DNA of 17,589 bases from an uncultured Blautia sp. (lineage in GTDB: Bacteria; Bacillota; Clostridia; Lachnospirales; Lachnospiraceae). Each line of letters opens with the position of its first letter. Positions within the stretch are counted from its first letter, which is position 1. A program made the translations under genes and the position numbers. Of this stretch, positions 5,843 to 14,248 are shown piece by piece. The notes beneath the pieces are model-generated. The model made no database searches and was not told the DNA's origin. It saw only the letters and a program-made list of their open reading frames with translations. The stretch covers positions 1-17,589 of the forward strand of contig CAAFRY010000071.1 of the NCBI GenBank assembly GCA_900765525.1, given 5' to 3'.

Positions 5843-5972
5843 CGTAGTACAACCTATTTACTTGAACTGATATAGGCTCTATTTAAAATTCTTTATTAAA
5901 GCCTATTAAGAGAGTTTAATTTGTCGTACTATACAACAAAAAGTTTACATTTTTAAGTCTTATGCAACCGCT
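5843..5972. other. Intergenic region at the right edge of the mobile-element remnant
   Basis: No gene is visible. It contains an ATAGGCT/AGCCTAT inverted repeat around 5870-5906 and the 9-mer GTACTATAC (5926-5934), which also occurs at 2758-2766 on the other side of the remnant. The lysS transcript must end here, but I see no T-tailed terminator. Confidence 0.4.
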
Positions 5973-7913
5973 TTAGTACAGCTTCGCTCCAGCCGGAATC
6001 CTATCATCTACCATCAGAAGATTTAATCCCTCATGGCCATCTTCCTCATGGACTGCTGAAATCAGCATACCCTCGGAATCAATGCCCATCATCTTCCTCG
6101 GCGGAAGATTTACGATAGCGATTGCCGTCTTTCCAACCAGTTCTTCCGGCTCGTAATATTCGTGAATACCGCTTAAAATCGTGCGTTTCCGGTCTGTTCC
6201 GTCATTCAGAGTGAACTTTAACAGCTTCTTGCTCTTCGGAACTGCCTCGCAGGCTTCAATCTTTACGGCACGAAAATCTGACTTGCTGAAAGTGTCAAAG
6301 TCAACAGTTTCTTCAAAAAGCGGCTCGATTTTCACATTGGAAAAATCAATCTTTTCAACAGGTTTTTCCTCTGCCTTGACAGCTGCTACAGCCTGTGCCG
6401 CATTGTTTGCCTCATTCTTTGCAGCGCCCTGGGACTTCATGGTCGGGAACAGTAAAACATCCCTTATAGCTGCACTGTCCGTGAGCAGCATACACATTCT
6501 GTCGATACCAAAACCGATTCCTCCTGTAGGAGGCATTCCGATTTCCAGAGCATGCATAAAGTCTTCGTCTGTGGTATTGGCCTCTTCATCACCCTGAGCC
6601 AGCAGCTCTTCCTGGGCCTTAAAGCGTTCTCTCTGGTCAATGGGGTCGTTTAACTCAGAATAAGCGTTGGCCATTTCCCAGCCGTTCATAAAGAACTCAA
6701 ATCGCTCTGTGTATTCTGGCTTATCCGGTTTTCTCTTGGTAAGAGGAGAAATTTCTACCGGATGGTCCATAACAAAGGTAGGCTGAATCAGATGTTCCTC
6801 TGCAAAAGTCTCAAAAAACAGGGAAAGAATATCACCTTTTTTATGTCTTTCCTCAAATTCCACATGATGTTCCCTAGCAGCGGCTCTGGCTTCCTCAAGG
6901 GTATGGATTTCATCAAAATCTACTCCTGCGTACTTCTTAACAGCCTCCACCATAGTAATTCTCTCAAATGGCTTTCCTAAATCCATCTCCACGCCATTAT
7001 AGGTAATCTTTGTTGTTCCCAGAACTTCCTGGGCTACATGGCGGTACAGATTTTCTGTTAAATCCATCATGCCGTGATAATCTGTATATGCCTGGTAAAG
7101 TTCCATCAGGGTAAATTCAGGATTGTGCCTGGTATCTAATCCCTCGTTACGGAATACTCTTCCGATTTCATATACTCTTTCCAGTCCGCCTACAATCAGT
7201 CTCTTTAAGTACAGCTCTAAAGATATACGCAGCTTAAAGTCCTCGTCCAAAGCATTGAAATGGGTTTCAAATGGACGGGCAGCCGCTCCTCCCGCATTGG
7301 CAACCAGCATGGGAGTTTCCACCTCCAGGAAGCCCTGTCCGTTTAAGTAATTCCGGATACTTGCAAGGATTTTGGAACGCTTGATAAAGGTATCCTTCAC
7401 ATCCTCGTTCATAATTAAATCCACATATCTCTGACGGTAACGCAGGTCTGTGTTAGTAAGACCATGGAACTTCTCCGGAAGGGGATTCAGGCTTTTTGAC
7501 AGCAGTGTTACTTCAGCGGCATGAATAGAAATCTCTCCGGTTTTTGTCTTAAACACTTCGCCTTTGATTCCTATAATATCTCCAATATCCAGCTTTTTGA
7601 AATCCTTATAGGATTCCTCCCCTACACTGTCTCTAGCCACATAGGACTGGATGTTTCCCTGTAAATCCTGGATACTGCAAAAAGAAGCTTTTCCCATAAC
7701 ACGCTTTGACATCATACGGCCTGCCAGAGATACGGTTTTTCCTTCAAATTCCTCAAAAGCGTTTTTAATTTCCATGCTGTGATTCGTCACATCATATTTC
7801 ATAATCTGAAAAGGGTCTTTGCCGTTGGCCTGCAATTCAGCCAATTTATCACGGCGAACCTTCAGTAATTGGTTCAAATCCTGTTCCTGTGCTTTCTTCT
7901 GCTGTTCTGCCAC
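5973..7913 (-). CDS. lysS: Lysyl-tRNA synthetase, class II, with C-terminal tRNA-binding domain
   Basis: This enzyme charges tRNA-Lys with lysine using ATP. The N-terminal OB-fold anticodon-binding domain covers about residues 55-140 ([13 protein letters not shown]). The class II catalytic core follows, with motif 2 at about 248-275 ([11 protein letters not shown], then NPEFT) and motif 3 at about 466-477 ([14 protein letters not shown]). After an Ala/Glu linker (about 498-522) comes a Trbp111/EMAP-II-like domain (to 646) with [22 protein letters not shown] and [15 protein letters not shown]. Usual bacterial LysS is about 490-500 residues, so this is a natural fusion. I prefer GTG at 7913 to GTG at 7922: AGGAG lies 10 bases from the former but only one from the latter. 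It follows greA by about 20 bp and is probably co-transcribed. Confidence 0.95.
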   Translation of the reverse strand: MAEQQKKAQEQDLNQLLKVRRDKLAELQANGKDPFQIMKYDVTNHSMEIKNAFEEFEGKTVSLAGRMMSKRVMGKASFCSIQDLQGNIQSYVARDSVGEESYKDFKKLDIGDIIGIKGEVFKTKTGEISIHAAEVTLLSKSLNPLPEKFHGLTNTDLRYRQRYVDLIMNEDVKDTFIKRSKILASIRNYLNGQGFLEVETPMLVANAGGAAARPFETHFNALDEDFKLRISLELYLKRLIVGGLERVYEIGRVFRNEGLDTRHNPEFTLMELYQAYTDYHGMMDLTENLYRHVAQEVLGTTKITYNGVEMDLGKPFERITMVEAVKKYAGVDFDEIHTLEEARAAAREHHVEFEERHKKGDILSLFFETFAEEHLIQPTFVMDHPVEISPLTKRKPDKPEYTERFEFFMNGWEMANAYSELNDPIDQRERFKAQEELLAQGDEEANTTDEDFMHALEIGMPPTGGIGFGIDRMCMLLTDSAAIRDVLLFPTMKSQGAAKNEANNAAQAVAAVKAEEKPVEKIDFSNVKIEPLFEETVDFDTFSKSDFRAVKIEACEAVPKSKKLLKFTLNDGTDRKRTILSGIHEYYEPEELVGKTAIAIVNLPPRKMMGIDSEGMLISAVHEEDGHEGLNLLMVDDRIPAGAKLY

Positions 7914-7933
7914 TTCGTACACTCTCCTTATAT

Positions 7934-8416
7934 CTATATATTTCTCTCGATTCCCAGAACCTTATATTCCATCACACCTGCAGGCATTTCTACAGATACT
8001 GTATCTCCTGTCTTAGCGCCAATCAAAGCTTTTCCTACCGGAGATTCATTAGAAATCTTTCCTTCCAGGCTGTTAGCCTCTGTGGAACCTACAATCTTAA
8101 ACTCAATCTCTTCTTCAAACTCAACGTCATAAACCTTAACCTTACATCCAACGCTGATTTTATCCAGTTCTACTTCATCCTCAACCACGACCTCGGCGTT
8201 TTTCAGGATTTTCTCAATCTCCTCAATTCTGGCTTCGATGTCTCTCTGCTCATCCTTTGCCGCATCATACTCAGCGTTCTCAGACAAGTCTCCCTGCTCT
8301 CTGGCTTCCTTAATCTTTCCAGCTACTTCTTTTCTTCTGTTTACCTTCAAATCATGAAGCTCGTCCTCCAATTTTGTAAGCCCCGCATAAGTAAGTAATG
8401 TTTTCTTTTCTTCCAT
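7934..8416 (-). CDS. greA: Transcription elongation factor GreA
   Basis: The 160-residue product has standard GreA length. The N-terminal coiled coil (about 1-75) carries the acidic tip [16 protein letters not shown] (42-57), whose Asp43 and Glu46 correspond to the residues that reach into the RNA polymerase secondary channel and stimulate transcript cleavage. The C-terminal FKBP-like domain (about 80-160) contains [25 protein letters not shown], the family hallmark. AAAGGG precedes the ATG by about 11 bases. lysS follows directly, the usual clostridial greA-lysS arrangement. Confidence 0.96.
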   Translation of the reverse strand: MEEKKTLLTYAGLTKLEDELHDLKVNRRKEVAGKIKEAREQGDLSENAEYDAAKDEQRDIEARIEEIEKILKNAEVVVEDEVELDKISVGCKVKVYDVEFEEEIEFKIVGSTEANSLEGKISNESPVGKALIGAKTGDTVSVEMPAGVMEYKVLGIERNI

Positions 8417-8784
8417 TTTGATTTGTACACCCTTTCTTTTATATATTGATAGATTTGGCTAAAAATTATGACTTCTAACTTATAATCAAAGACCCCGCAG
8501 CAAGCTGACGGGGTATCTGACCCTCACAGCAGTGGCCAAATGGAAATACAGACATCTCTCCTTGACTCGTTGCTTGCGGGAATAAACGGAACCTGCCTCT
8601 GCAATAAGGCCGCTTCCTCTAAAAGTGCTTCTTAACAGTCATAATATTATAAATAATACCTATGCAGATGTCAAGCCAAATACCCCTCAAAATCCCCGAT
8701 TTTATAGTTTTTTTATTGTATAAGTCCAGTCTCAAAGCAGGGAACCAGGGGCTGCTTGCAGACCGATGGGGCCTTGCTTATTTC
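8417..8784. other. greA-dusB intergenic region
   Basis: This 368-bp gap contains the structured element described at 8475-8580 and, around 8690-8717, a small AAAATC/GATTTT hairpin followed by T-runs on the plus strand. A weak AGCAG/CTGCT stem at about 8734-8757 could end the dusB transcript. I see no protein gene and no tRNA or other RNA gene I can name. Confidence 0.4.
8475..8580 (-). other. Structured element with mini-ORF upstream of greA
   Basis: Reading toward greA there is AAGGAG, an ATG (8553-8555) opening a 26-codon frame that ends at 8475, and a hairpin ACCCCG/CGGGGT (8492-8497, 8509-8514) followed by CTTTG. An alternative, longer pairing uses CCCGC-AGCAA at 8494-8503 with TTGCT-T-GCGGG at 8570-8580, excluding the first hairpin. 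This resembles a leader peptide with attenuator. It also looks like a dispersed intergenic element I think I have met in Lachnospiraceae, unverified. The spacing between AAGGAG and ATG is too short for good translation. Confidence 0.35.
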
Positions 8785-9741
8785 TTAAAGTCCTTTTACC
8801 AGCTCCTCCAGCTCTTCGAAGCTTTCCACCTGGTTTACCATCCTGCGGACAGCGGCAGAATGAGGCATTCCCGCAGTGTACCAGGCCACATGCTTGCGCA
8901 TCTCCCGAATTCCTGTGTATGGGCCTTTATATTCCAACTGAAGCTTGGCATGACGCAGCATCATCTCCTTGATTTCTTCTTTATCCGGCTTTGGCGGAAG
9001 CTGTCCTGTCTTTTGGTAATGGAGGATTCTGGAAAAAAGCCAGGGATTTCCCTGAACTGCTCGTCCAATCATAATCCCGTCGCAGCCGGTTTGCTCCTGC
9101 ATCAGCATAGCTTTTTCCGGAGAATCCACATCCCCGTTGCCAATAACCGGAATGGATACTACCTCTTTTACCCTGCGGATAATATCCCAGTCAGCCTTTC
9201 CGGAATAATACTGCTCCCTGGTCCTTCCGTGGACCGCTATGGCTGCTGCCCCGGATTCCTGTGCAATCCTGGCAATCTCTACTGCGTTGACCGTGTCCTG
9301 GGTAAAGCCCTTCCGTATTTTCACGGTGAGAGGCTTCTTTATGGCCTTAGATACCTTAGTGATAATCTGTTCCACCAGCTTAGGATTTTTCATCAGGGCA
9401 GAGCCCTCCTGATTATTGACTACCTTAGGTACCGGGCATCCCATATTTATGTCCAAAATATCAAAGTTTCTATCCTCAATCTGAGCGGCAATTTCTGCCA
9501 TTAAATCCGGCTCTGAGCCAAAAAGCTGGAGAGACACCGGCCTCTCCCTCTCATCAATCTCCATAAGACTTTCTGTATTTTTATTCTTAAAATATATAGC
9601 CTTGGCACTTACCATTTCCGTACAGATAAGTCCGGCTCCCTGCTCCTTGCACAGCAAACGAAAAGGCAGGTCCGTTACTCCTGCCATAGGCGCCAGCACA
9701 AGGTTATTTTCCAGAGTTACATTCCCAATCTTTAATTCCAT
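8785..9741 (-). CDS. dusB: tRNA-dihydrouridine synthase
   Basis: An FMN enzyme that reduces specific uridines in the tRNA D-loop. The 318 residues match DusB. The TIM barrel starts with NLVLAPMAGVTDLPFR (about 13-28). The catalytic cysteine sits in INMGCPVPKVV (Cys102). KIRKGF, AVHGRTREQYYSG, VIGNGDV and MIGRAVQGNPW are the substrate- and FMN-phosphate-binding motifs in order. A helical tRNA-recognition domain follows from about residue 245 (PYTGIREMRKHVAWYTAG). The gene starts 8 bp after coaX ends, with the ribosome binding site inside the coaX end, so it is the last gene of the DUF6145-coaX-dusB operon. The DusB-type sequence and position are typical of Firmicutes. Confidence 0.95.
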   Translation of the reverse strand: MELKIGNVTLENNLVLAPMAGVTDLPFRLLCKEQGAGLICTEMVSAKAIYFKNKNTESLMEIDERERPVSLQLFGSEPDLMAEIAAQIEDRNFDILDINMGCPVPKVVNNQEGSALMKNPKLVEQIITKVSKAIKKPLTVKIRKGFTQDTVNAVEIARIAQESGAAAIAVHGRTREQYYSGKADWDIIRRVKEVVSIPVIGNGDVDSPEKAMLMQEQTGCDGIMIGRAVQGNPWLFSRILHYQKTGQLPPKPDKEEIKEMMLRHAKLQLEYKGPYTGIREMRKHVAWYTAGMPHSAAVRRMVNQVESFEELEELVKGL

Positions 9742-9749
9742 TCTAAACC

Positions 9750-10523
9750 TCAGCTTTTCCTGTTCTTTTCGTAAATAATCCGAAGGCCTGTAAGCGTCAG
9801 CTTTGGATTATAAATATCAATGGCACTGGTTTCCTGAGCCAGGACTTTCCCCAGGCCCCCGGTAGCTACTACCTTCAAGTCGTAAAACCCTGATTCTTCC
9901 TTGACTTTCTTCACAATGTATTCTACCTGGCCGATATAGCCATACACCAGACCGGCTTGCATACTGGTAATCGTATCCTGGGCCAGAATAGATTCCGGCT
10001 TTGCTATGGAAAATTTAGGAAGCTTAGCAGCCTGCTGCCACAAGGCCTTTGCGCTGATTTCCAAACCCGGAGCCGTGATTTCTGCCGTGAACTCTCCCTG
10101 TCCGTTGACTAAATCATAAGTAGTGGCCGTTCCGAAATCCGCCACCAGCACCGGACCTCCATATAACGCATAAGCCGCAGCAGCATCCACTATCCGGTCC
10201 GCTCCCACAGCTCTTGGGTTAGCAGTTTTCACCTTGATTCCTGTCTCACAATCCACATCTGCAAAATAAGGCCTGATATGAAAATATTTTATGATTCCGC
10301 TGGTAAGAGAATGCATCACATCCGGCACAACAGAGCTGATGATAGCGTCCTCAATACTATCCTTGGAAATCCCTCTGTATTCCAGCATATTGCAGATAAA
10401 AATCCCATATTCATCTGAAGTTCGGCTGTGGCCGGTAGTCATGCGGAAGGTTCCCATCAGCTCCCCTTTATCAAACACACCTAAGGTAATATGAGTATTT
10501 CCCACATCAATTACCAACAGCAT
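9750..10523 (-). CDS. coaX: Type III pantothenate kinase
   Basis: Phosphorylates pantothenate in the first step of coenzyme A synthesis. The 257 residues fit CoaX. The ASKHA phosphate-1 loop is [15 protein letters not shown] (3-17, Asp6). The catalytic Asp109 lies in [12 protein letters not shown] (107-118), and [15 protein letters not shown] (125-139) carries Asp129 and the phosphate-2 motif. [10 protein letters not shown] near the end closes the adenosine site. The ATG is preceded by GGAGGAAG inside the end of the upstream DUF6145 gene, which it overlaps by 17 bp, indicating translational coupling. This type needs a monovalent cation and is insensitive to CoA feedback (family knowledge). 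Confidence 0.95.
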   Translation of the reverse strand: MLLVIDVGNTHITLGVFDKGELMGTFRMTTGHSRTSDEYGIFICNMLEYRGISKDSIEDAIISSVVPDVMHSLTSGIIKYFHIRPYFADVDCETGIKVKTANPRAVGADRIVDAAAAYALYGGPVLVADFGTATTYDLVNGQGEFTAEITAPGLEISAKALWQQAAKLPKFSIAKPESILAQDTITSMQAGLVYGYIGQVEYIVKKVKEESGFYDLKVVATGGLGKVLAQETSAIDIYNPKLTLTGLRIIYEKNRKS

Positions 10524-10860
10524 TTTCTTCCTCCAGCTCCTCTCCTAAAAAGAATACCCGGTAATAAAGCTCCAGAGATTCCAAAAGCTCCCGTTTGGAA
10601 TTTCTCAGCTCCTTGATACGCAGTACACTTCCAATCTCGTCAAACATAGCGTCTGCCTCCAGAGATTCCACCTGGAACTGAAGGTTCCCTTCCTCATCAA
10701 ACTCCAGAGTAAGAACTCCTCCGATTTCCTCTGTATACAGCACACACATAATATGAAGCTCATCCTGCACGGACTGAGGAAGGCTGGCAAAATCCTGATT
10801 AAAATAATATTTCTGCTCGTAGGCACTTGCCCCGCACAAAACAATCTTATCCTTATACAT
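10507..10860 (-). CDS. DUF6145 family protein of unknown function
   Basis: The 117-residue protein starts with [20 protein letters not shown], contains a predicted beta segment [20 protein letters not shown] and ends in a helical region with [20 protein letters not shown] associate this pattern with DUF6145, a small soluble protein found mainly in Lachnospiraceae; the name is from memory. There is no signal peptide or membrane segment, and the C-terminal end is acidic. The gene opens an operon with coaX (17-bp overlap) and dusB. AGGGAGAAG precedes the ATG, and a TATAAT hexamer lies on the minus strand at 10874-10879 just upstream. No function can be derived beyond its conserved place next to coaX. 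Confidence 0.8.
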   Translation of the reverse strand: MYKDKIVLCGASAYEQKYYFNQDFASLPQSVQDELHIMCVLYTEEIGGVLTLEFDEEGNLQFQVESLEADAMFDEIGSVLRIKELRNSKRELLESLELYYRVFFLGEELEEENAVGN

Positions 10861-10873
10861 TCTCTTCTCCCTA

Positions 10874-10879
10874 ATTATA
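10874..10879 (-). promoter_or_regulatory. Possible -10 element of the DUF6145-coaX-dusB operon
   Basis: A perfect TATAAT lies 15 bases upstream of the ATG-proximal ribosome binding region. At 17 bases the -35 position is poor (AGGTTA), and the leader would be very short, so this is only a candidate. Confidence 0.3.
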
Positions 10880-10935
10880 CTTTTCTATCTGCAAAATAAC
10901 CTGTGCCCCGATTTTCGAACAGCTCTCCATTTTCG

Positions 10936-11111
10936 GGCTGCTGTCTCTTACACAGCCCCAAAAATCTTCTGCATCTCCTGGCCGCCGTTTCTTATACGGC
11001 CCCAAAAATCTTCTGCATCTCCTGACTGCTGTTTCTTACCCAGGCCCGAAAATCCTTTCTATCTCCGGGCTGCTGCCACTTACACAGCTTCAACGCCTTC
11101 GGTTCTGCCGT
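10936..11111 (-). repeat. 44-bp tandem repeat with conserved stem-loops
   Basis: Four head-to-tail units start at 10936, 10980, 11024 and 11068. Units 1 and 2 are close, unit 3 is diverged, and unit 4 is only partly alike and runs up to the birA stop codon. Each unit begins with a small stem: GGCTG/CAGCC in unit 1, GGCCG/CGGCC in unit 2 (a compensatory change), and imperfect versions in units 3 and 4. A C/A-rich segment then leads to ATCTTCTGCATCTCCT. The 44-bp period is not a multiple of three, and TAAG occurs in the units on the minus strand, so it is not coding. It lies in the birA-DUF6145 gap and may be a terminator or RNA-processing region. Confidence 0.85.
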
Positions 11112-11968
11112 TACACATAGCTGTACAACCCTCGCACAGAAACCTCTCCAGAAAGGATTTTTCGGATATTTCCCTGCTCATCCTCCACCAGAAGTTCTCC
11201 GGTTTCCGTAATTCCTCTGGCAATACCTATGGTTTCCTGCTGCTTCTCTATGATTCGGACTTGCCTGTCCTTATTCAATAGCAGGCTTTCATAATCCTTC
11301 TGTAAAAGACTTAAATCTCCTGTCTGCAAAAGTTTCCGGTAATTCCATTCAAAATGCTCCATGGTTCGGGCCGCCATTTCCTCCCTGGAAACCTGACAGC
11401 CTTTTTCCAGAAGCAGTGAGGTAGCCTTGTCCTGAATCTCAGGGGCAAATGCTTCCTGATTCACGTTGATTCCCACACCGATAACAATAAAAGCCGCTTT
11501 CTGGCCCTCCATTTGCATTTCTGTGAGAATACCGCAGATTTTCTTTCCGCTCATGACCACATCATTGGGCCATTTAATTCCCACCGGCTTTTGGGTAATG
11601 TCACTGGCAGCCTGAGCCACGGACAGCCCCATTACCAGGGTCAGCCGGGCCGCTGCCTGTGGAGAAATCTCAGGCTTCCACAGAAGAAGACTCATATACA
11701 CATTCTGCCCAGGAGGAGAATTCCAGACTCTTCCGAACCGGCCCTTCCCTCCATTTTGCTTCTCTGCCAGAAACAAAACCGAATCCGCCTCCTCTTCCCA
11801 TGGACCAGGACTCTTTTCCTGTTCCAAAAGCTTCTTTCCATAGGTCTTAGCCCAGGTATTGGTGGAATCTGTTTCCTCCTGCCAAAAAAATTTCCTTCCC
11901 ATCTGCCGGCTGTTCAGGACTTTTCCATATTCCTCTGTCTGAAAGGCTTTTAACTCCTTTTCTATCAA
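11111..11968 (-). CDS. birA: Biotin--[acetyl-CoA-carboxylase] ligase, monofunctional
   Basis: Attaches biotin to the carrier protein of biotin-dependent carboxylases using ATP. The 285 residues contain the catalytic domain with [15 protein letters not shown] (27-41), the biotinyl-AMP loop [10 protein letters not shown] (73-82), NVYMSLLLW, and [19 protein letters not shown] (130-148). A small SH3-like C-terminal domain follows (about 235-285). The N-terminal winged-helix DNA-binding domain of regulatory BirA is absent; only about 25 residues precede the core, so this protein should not repress biotin genes. The start is TTG at 11968, overlapping the argF stop (TTGA), with only a weak GGCAGAG upstream. 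Translation probably depends on coupling to argF. Confidence 0.9.
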   Translation of the reverse strand: MIEKELKAFQTEEYGKVLNSRQMGRKFFWQEETDSTNTWAKTYGKKLLEQEKSPGPWEEEADSVLFLAEKQNGGKGRFGRVWNSPPGQNVYMSLLLWKPEISPQAAARLTLVMGLSVAQAASDITQKPVGIKWPNDVVMSGKKICGILTEMQMEGQKAAFIVIGVGINVNQEAFAPEIQDKATSLLLEKGCQVSREEMAARTMEHFEWNYRKLLQTGDLSLLQKDYESLLLNKDRQVRIIEKQQETIGIARGITETGELLVEDEQGNIRKILSGEVSVRGLYSYV

Positions 11969-12960
11969 AACTCTGCCCCCAAAGTTGCCGCCATAACAGC
12001 CTTGATGGTATGCATACGGTTCTCTGCTTCGTCAAAAACCACAGACTGGGGAGATTCAAACACCTGGTCTGTAACCTCCATCTCCGTCAGATTATATTTC
12101 TTTCCCATTTCCTTTCCGATTTCTGTCTCCAGGTCGTGGAAGGAAGGCAGACAGTGAAGGAAAATCGCCTGGTCTCCTGCATTCTTCATTACCTCTTCCG
12201 TAACCTTATAAGGTGTTAAGTCACGAATACGCTCTTCCCAAACAGCGTCAGGCTCACCCATGGAAACCCACACGTCAGTAGTGACCACATCCGCACCTTT
12301 TGTTCCTTCCATCACGTCCTCGGTAAGGGTAATAGAGCCTCCGGACTCCTGAGCAAATTTTTTACATTCTTCTACCAGTTCCTGGTTGGGGAAATATTTC
12401 TTTGGAGCGCAGGCCACAAAATCCATCCCCATTTTAGCGCAGAGAATCATCAGAGAATTTCCCATATTATAACGGGCGTCTCCCAAATAAACCAGCTTAA
12501 CCCCCTGGGTTTTTCCCAAATGCTCCTGGATAGTCAGCAAATCTGCCAGCATCTGTGTGGGATGATATTCGTTTGTCAGTCCGTTCCATACCGGCACTCC
12601 TGCGTATTTTCCCAATTCCTCCACTATTTCCTGGCCAAAGCCACGGTATTCGATACCGTCATAAATCCTTCCCAGAACTCTTGCTGTATCTTTGATGCTC
12701 TCTTTCTTTCCTATCTGAGAACTTTTCGGGTCCAGGTAAGTGCTTCCCATACCCAAATCGTGGGCAGCTACTTCAAAAGAGCAGCGTGTTCTGGTGCTGT
12801 TTTTTTCAAAAATCAACGCAATATTTTTCCCCCTCAATACATCCACGGGAATACCTTTTTTCTTCTTTTCTTTCAGGCTTGCGGCCAAATCGATAAGATA
12901 CTGTATCTCATCCTTGGTAAAATCCTTCAGTGTTAAAAAATTACGTCCCTTTAAATTCAT
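11965..12960 (-). CDS. argF: Ornithine carbamoyltransferase
   Basis: Transfers carbamoyl phosphate to ornithine, forming citrulline in arginine synthesis. The 331 residues carry the carbamoyl-phosphate loop STRTRCSFE (55-63), HPTQ (133-136), [10 protein letters not shown] (161-170), the ornithine-binding DVWVSMGE (229-236) and HCLPSFHD (269-276) with its catalytic cysteine. AGGAGG precedes the ATG by 7 bases. It lies 27 bp after the patatin-like gene and overlaps birA by a few bases. No other arginine genes or arginine deiminase (arcA/arcC) genes are nearby, so an anabolic role is more likely, but the catabolic ArcB form is nearly indistinguishable by sequence. Confidence 0.95.
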   Translation of the reverse strand: MNLKGRNFLTLKDFTKDEIQYLIDLAASLKEKKKKGIPVDVLRGKNIALIFEKNSTRTRCSFEVAAHDLGMGSTYLDPKSSQIGKKESIKDTARVLGRIYDGIEYRGFGQEIVEELGKYAGVPVWNGLTNEYHPTQMLADLLTIQEHLGKTQGVKLVYLGDARYNMGNSLMILCAKMGMDFVACAPKKYFPNQELVEECKKFAQESGGSITLTEDVMEGTKGADVVTTDVWVSMGEPDAVWEERIRDLTPYKVTEEVMKNAGDQAIFLHCLPSFHDLETEIGKEMGKKYNLTEMEVTDQVFESPQSVVFDEAENRMHTIKAVMAATLGAEF

Positions 12961-12987
12961 CTTTGTATCCTCCTCTTTTCTTTTCCT

Positions 12988-14160
12988 CTATATCAAAGTA
13001 TCCTTTGAAATAATCTGCACAAAGGCAGGCACTTCTTCTCCTGAAAGGCCTTCTATCTTATCTTTCACTTTCTGTTTAAGCTCCTCCAGGGTATAAATCT
13101 TATATTTGGAGATTCTGCACATTTTAGCTGTAGCCTCCAGCATAGACAGGTACAGCTCCCGGTAAGTCCAATCCTTTGACAGCTTCATCTCCTGGGCTAT
13201 CACCGGAAGAATAATTTCTGTTAAGTTTCGCAGAAACCGCTCCTGCCCTTCCTCCAGTTTATACATTTCCTGAAGGCGCCGGAGAATATCCGGGCTCAAT
13301 TCCGTCAACTGTCTTAAATAATAGCACTCTTCTTCCTGTTCATCAATATAATATATTTTTCCCGACAGTCCGTAGAGCATCCGCATGGTATCAAAATATC
13401 CCCGTTTGATATGCCTTTTCGCTTTTTTTCCATCAAAATCCAGGATGCTGCCAAGGCTGACAGAAGGCGCTACCGTATACACATTAGTTCCCTCAGGTAT
13501 CCGAACCTTCTTTTCTCTCCCAATTCCGAAGATACGAACCACAATAATATCCTCATACCCTCTATCCACCAGAGAACTTAAAGGCACATTATTCAGGGCG
13601 CCTCCGTCAATATAAGTTTTGCCGTGGAGCTTTTCGTTTTTAAACAAAGGAAACAAATAGGCGCTTGCCAACAGATAATCCTTAATAAGCTCCGGTTCCG
13701 TCTCCTTCATATCAATGTCCAGCTCACGCATTTCATCTACGCTGAAGGTCAGAACATATAAGTCAATGGGAGAATTCTTTAGCCTTTCCTCGTCAATACT
13801 ATCTGCAATCAGTTCCCGCAGAGGGCTTACATCCAGTCCGCCTTTGGCCAGGTACTCCATCATATCCCGCAAAACCTCACGGTTTATCTTCCTGTGCTGA
13901 ATAATCTGCTCCATCACATCGTCTTCCACGGATATGATTTTCGAATAAGAAATATTCTCCCAAAGGTACTGTGCTTTCTCTAAATCATCCATGCAGATTA
14001 AGGCTCCGTTTAAGGCTCCCACACTGGTGCCTGCAATCCCCCGGAGCTTAACTCCCGCTTCCCGCAGGGCCTTCCATGCTCCAATCTGGTAAGCCCCTTT
14101 AGCTCCTCCTCCTTCCAGCACAAGACCATATTCCTTTGTCAGGTCAATCACCGGTTCCAT
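12988..14160 (-). CDS. Patatin-like phospholipase family protein
   Basis: A predicted lipid acyl hydrolase with a Ser-Asp dyad. The 390 residues start with YGLVLEGGGAKGAYQIGAWKAL, whose GGGAKG (17-22) is the oxyanion loop. GTSVGALNGA (44-53) is the nucleophile elbow with Ser46, and YIDGGALNNVPL contains Asp185 of the dyad. The patatin domain ends near 240. The C-terminal 150 residues are helical and not recognised; they may serve in membrane or substrate contact. There is no signal peptide, so it acts in the cytoplasm or at the inner membrane face. GGGAGG lies 10 bases before the ATG. It heads an operon with argF and birA, and the link to arginine and biotin metabolism is unexplained. Confidence 0.92.
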   Translation of the reverse strand: MEPVIDLTKEYGLVLEGGGAKGAYQIGAWKALREAGVKLRGIAGTSVGALNGALICMDDLEKAQYLWENISYSKIISVEDDVMEQIIQHRKINREVLRDMMEYLAKGGLDVSPLRELIADSIDEERLKNSPIDLYVLTFSVDEMRELDIDMKETEPELIKDYLLASAYLFPLFKNEKLHGKTYIDGGALNNVPLSSLVDRGYEDIIVVRIFGIGREKKVRIPEGTNVYTVAPSVSLGSILDFDGKKAKRHIKRGYFDTMRMLYGLSGKIYYIDEQEEECYYLRQLTELSPDILRRLQEMYKLEEGQERFLRNLTEIILPVIAQEMKLSKDWTYRELYLSMLEATAKMCRISKYKIYTLEELKQKVKDKIEGLSGEEVPAFVQIISKDTLI

Positions 14161-14185
14161 AAACCCATCCTCCCTTTTCTATGGG

Positions 14186-14218
14186 AAAAGGGCCGCCGCA
14201 CTCCTTATGCAGCAGCCC
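14186..14218 (-). terminator. Rho-independent terminator of the nfeD-SPFH operon
   Basis: On the minus strand GGGCTGCTGC and GCGGCGGCCC pair over 10 positions (two as T-G wobbles) around a 9-base loop and are followed by TTTTCCC. It lies 31 bp after the SPFH stop and 25 bp before the patatin start, so it separates the two operons. Confidence 0.8.
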
Positions 14219-14248
14219 CCTCGCTGTGTTATCTCTATATGACGTATC

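Noticed and set aside
7914..7922. Upstream GTG at 7922 as the lysS start.
   Set aside because: The ribosome binding site is only one base from it; GTG at 7913 has proper spacing and gives the usual MAEQ-type start.
10941..10956. Near match to the Tn5 mosaic end used in sequencing adapters (CTGTCTCTTA...CACA).
   Set aside because: It lacks two bases of the mosaic end, and the neighbouring units of the same 44-bp repeat carry diverged versions, so it is native repeat sequence rather than adapter contamination.
10936..11111. Possible CRISPR array.
   Set aside because: Units are directly adjacent with a constant 44-bp period and no unique spacers; only four degenerate copies and no cas genes.
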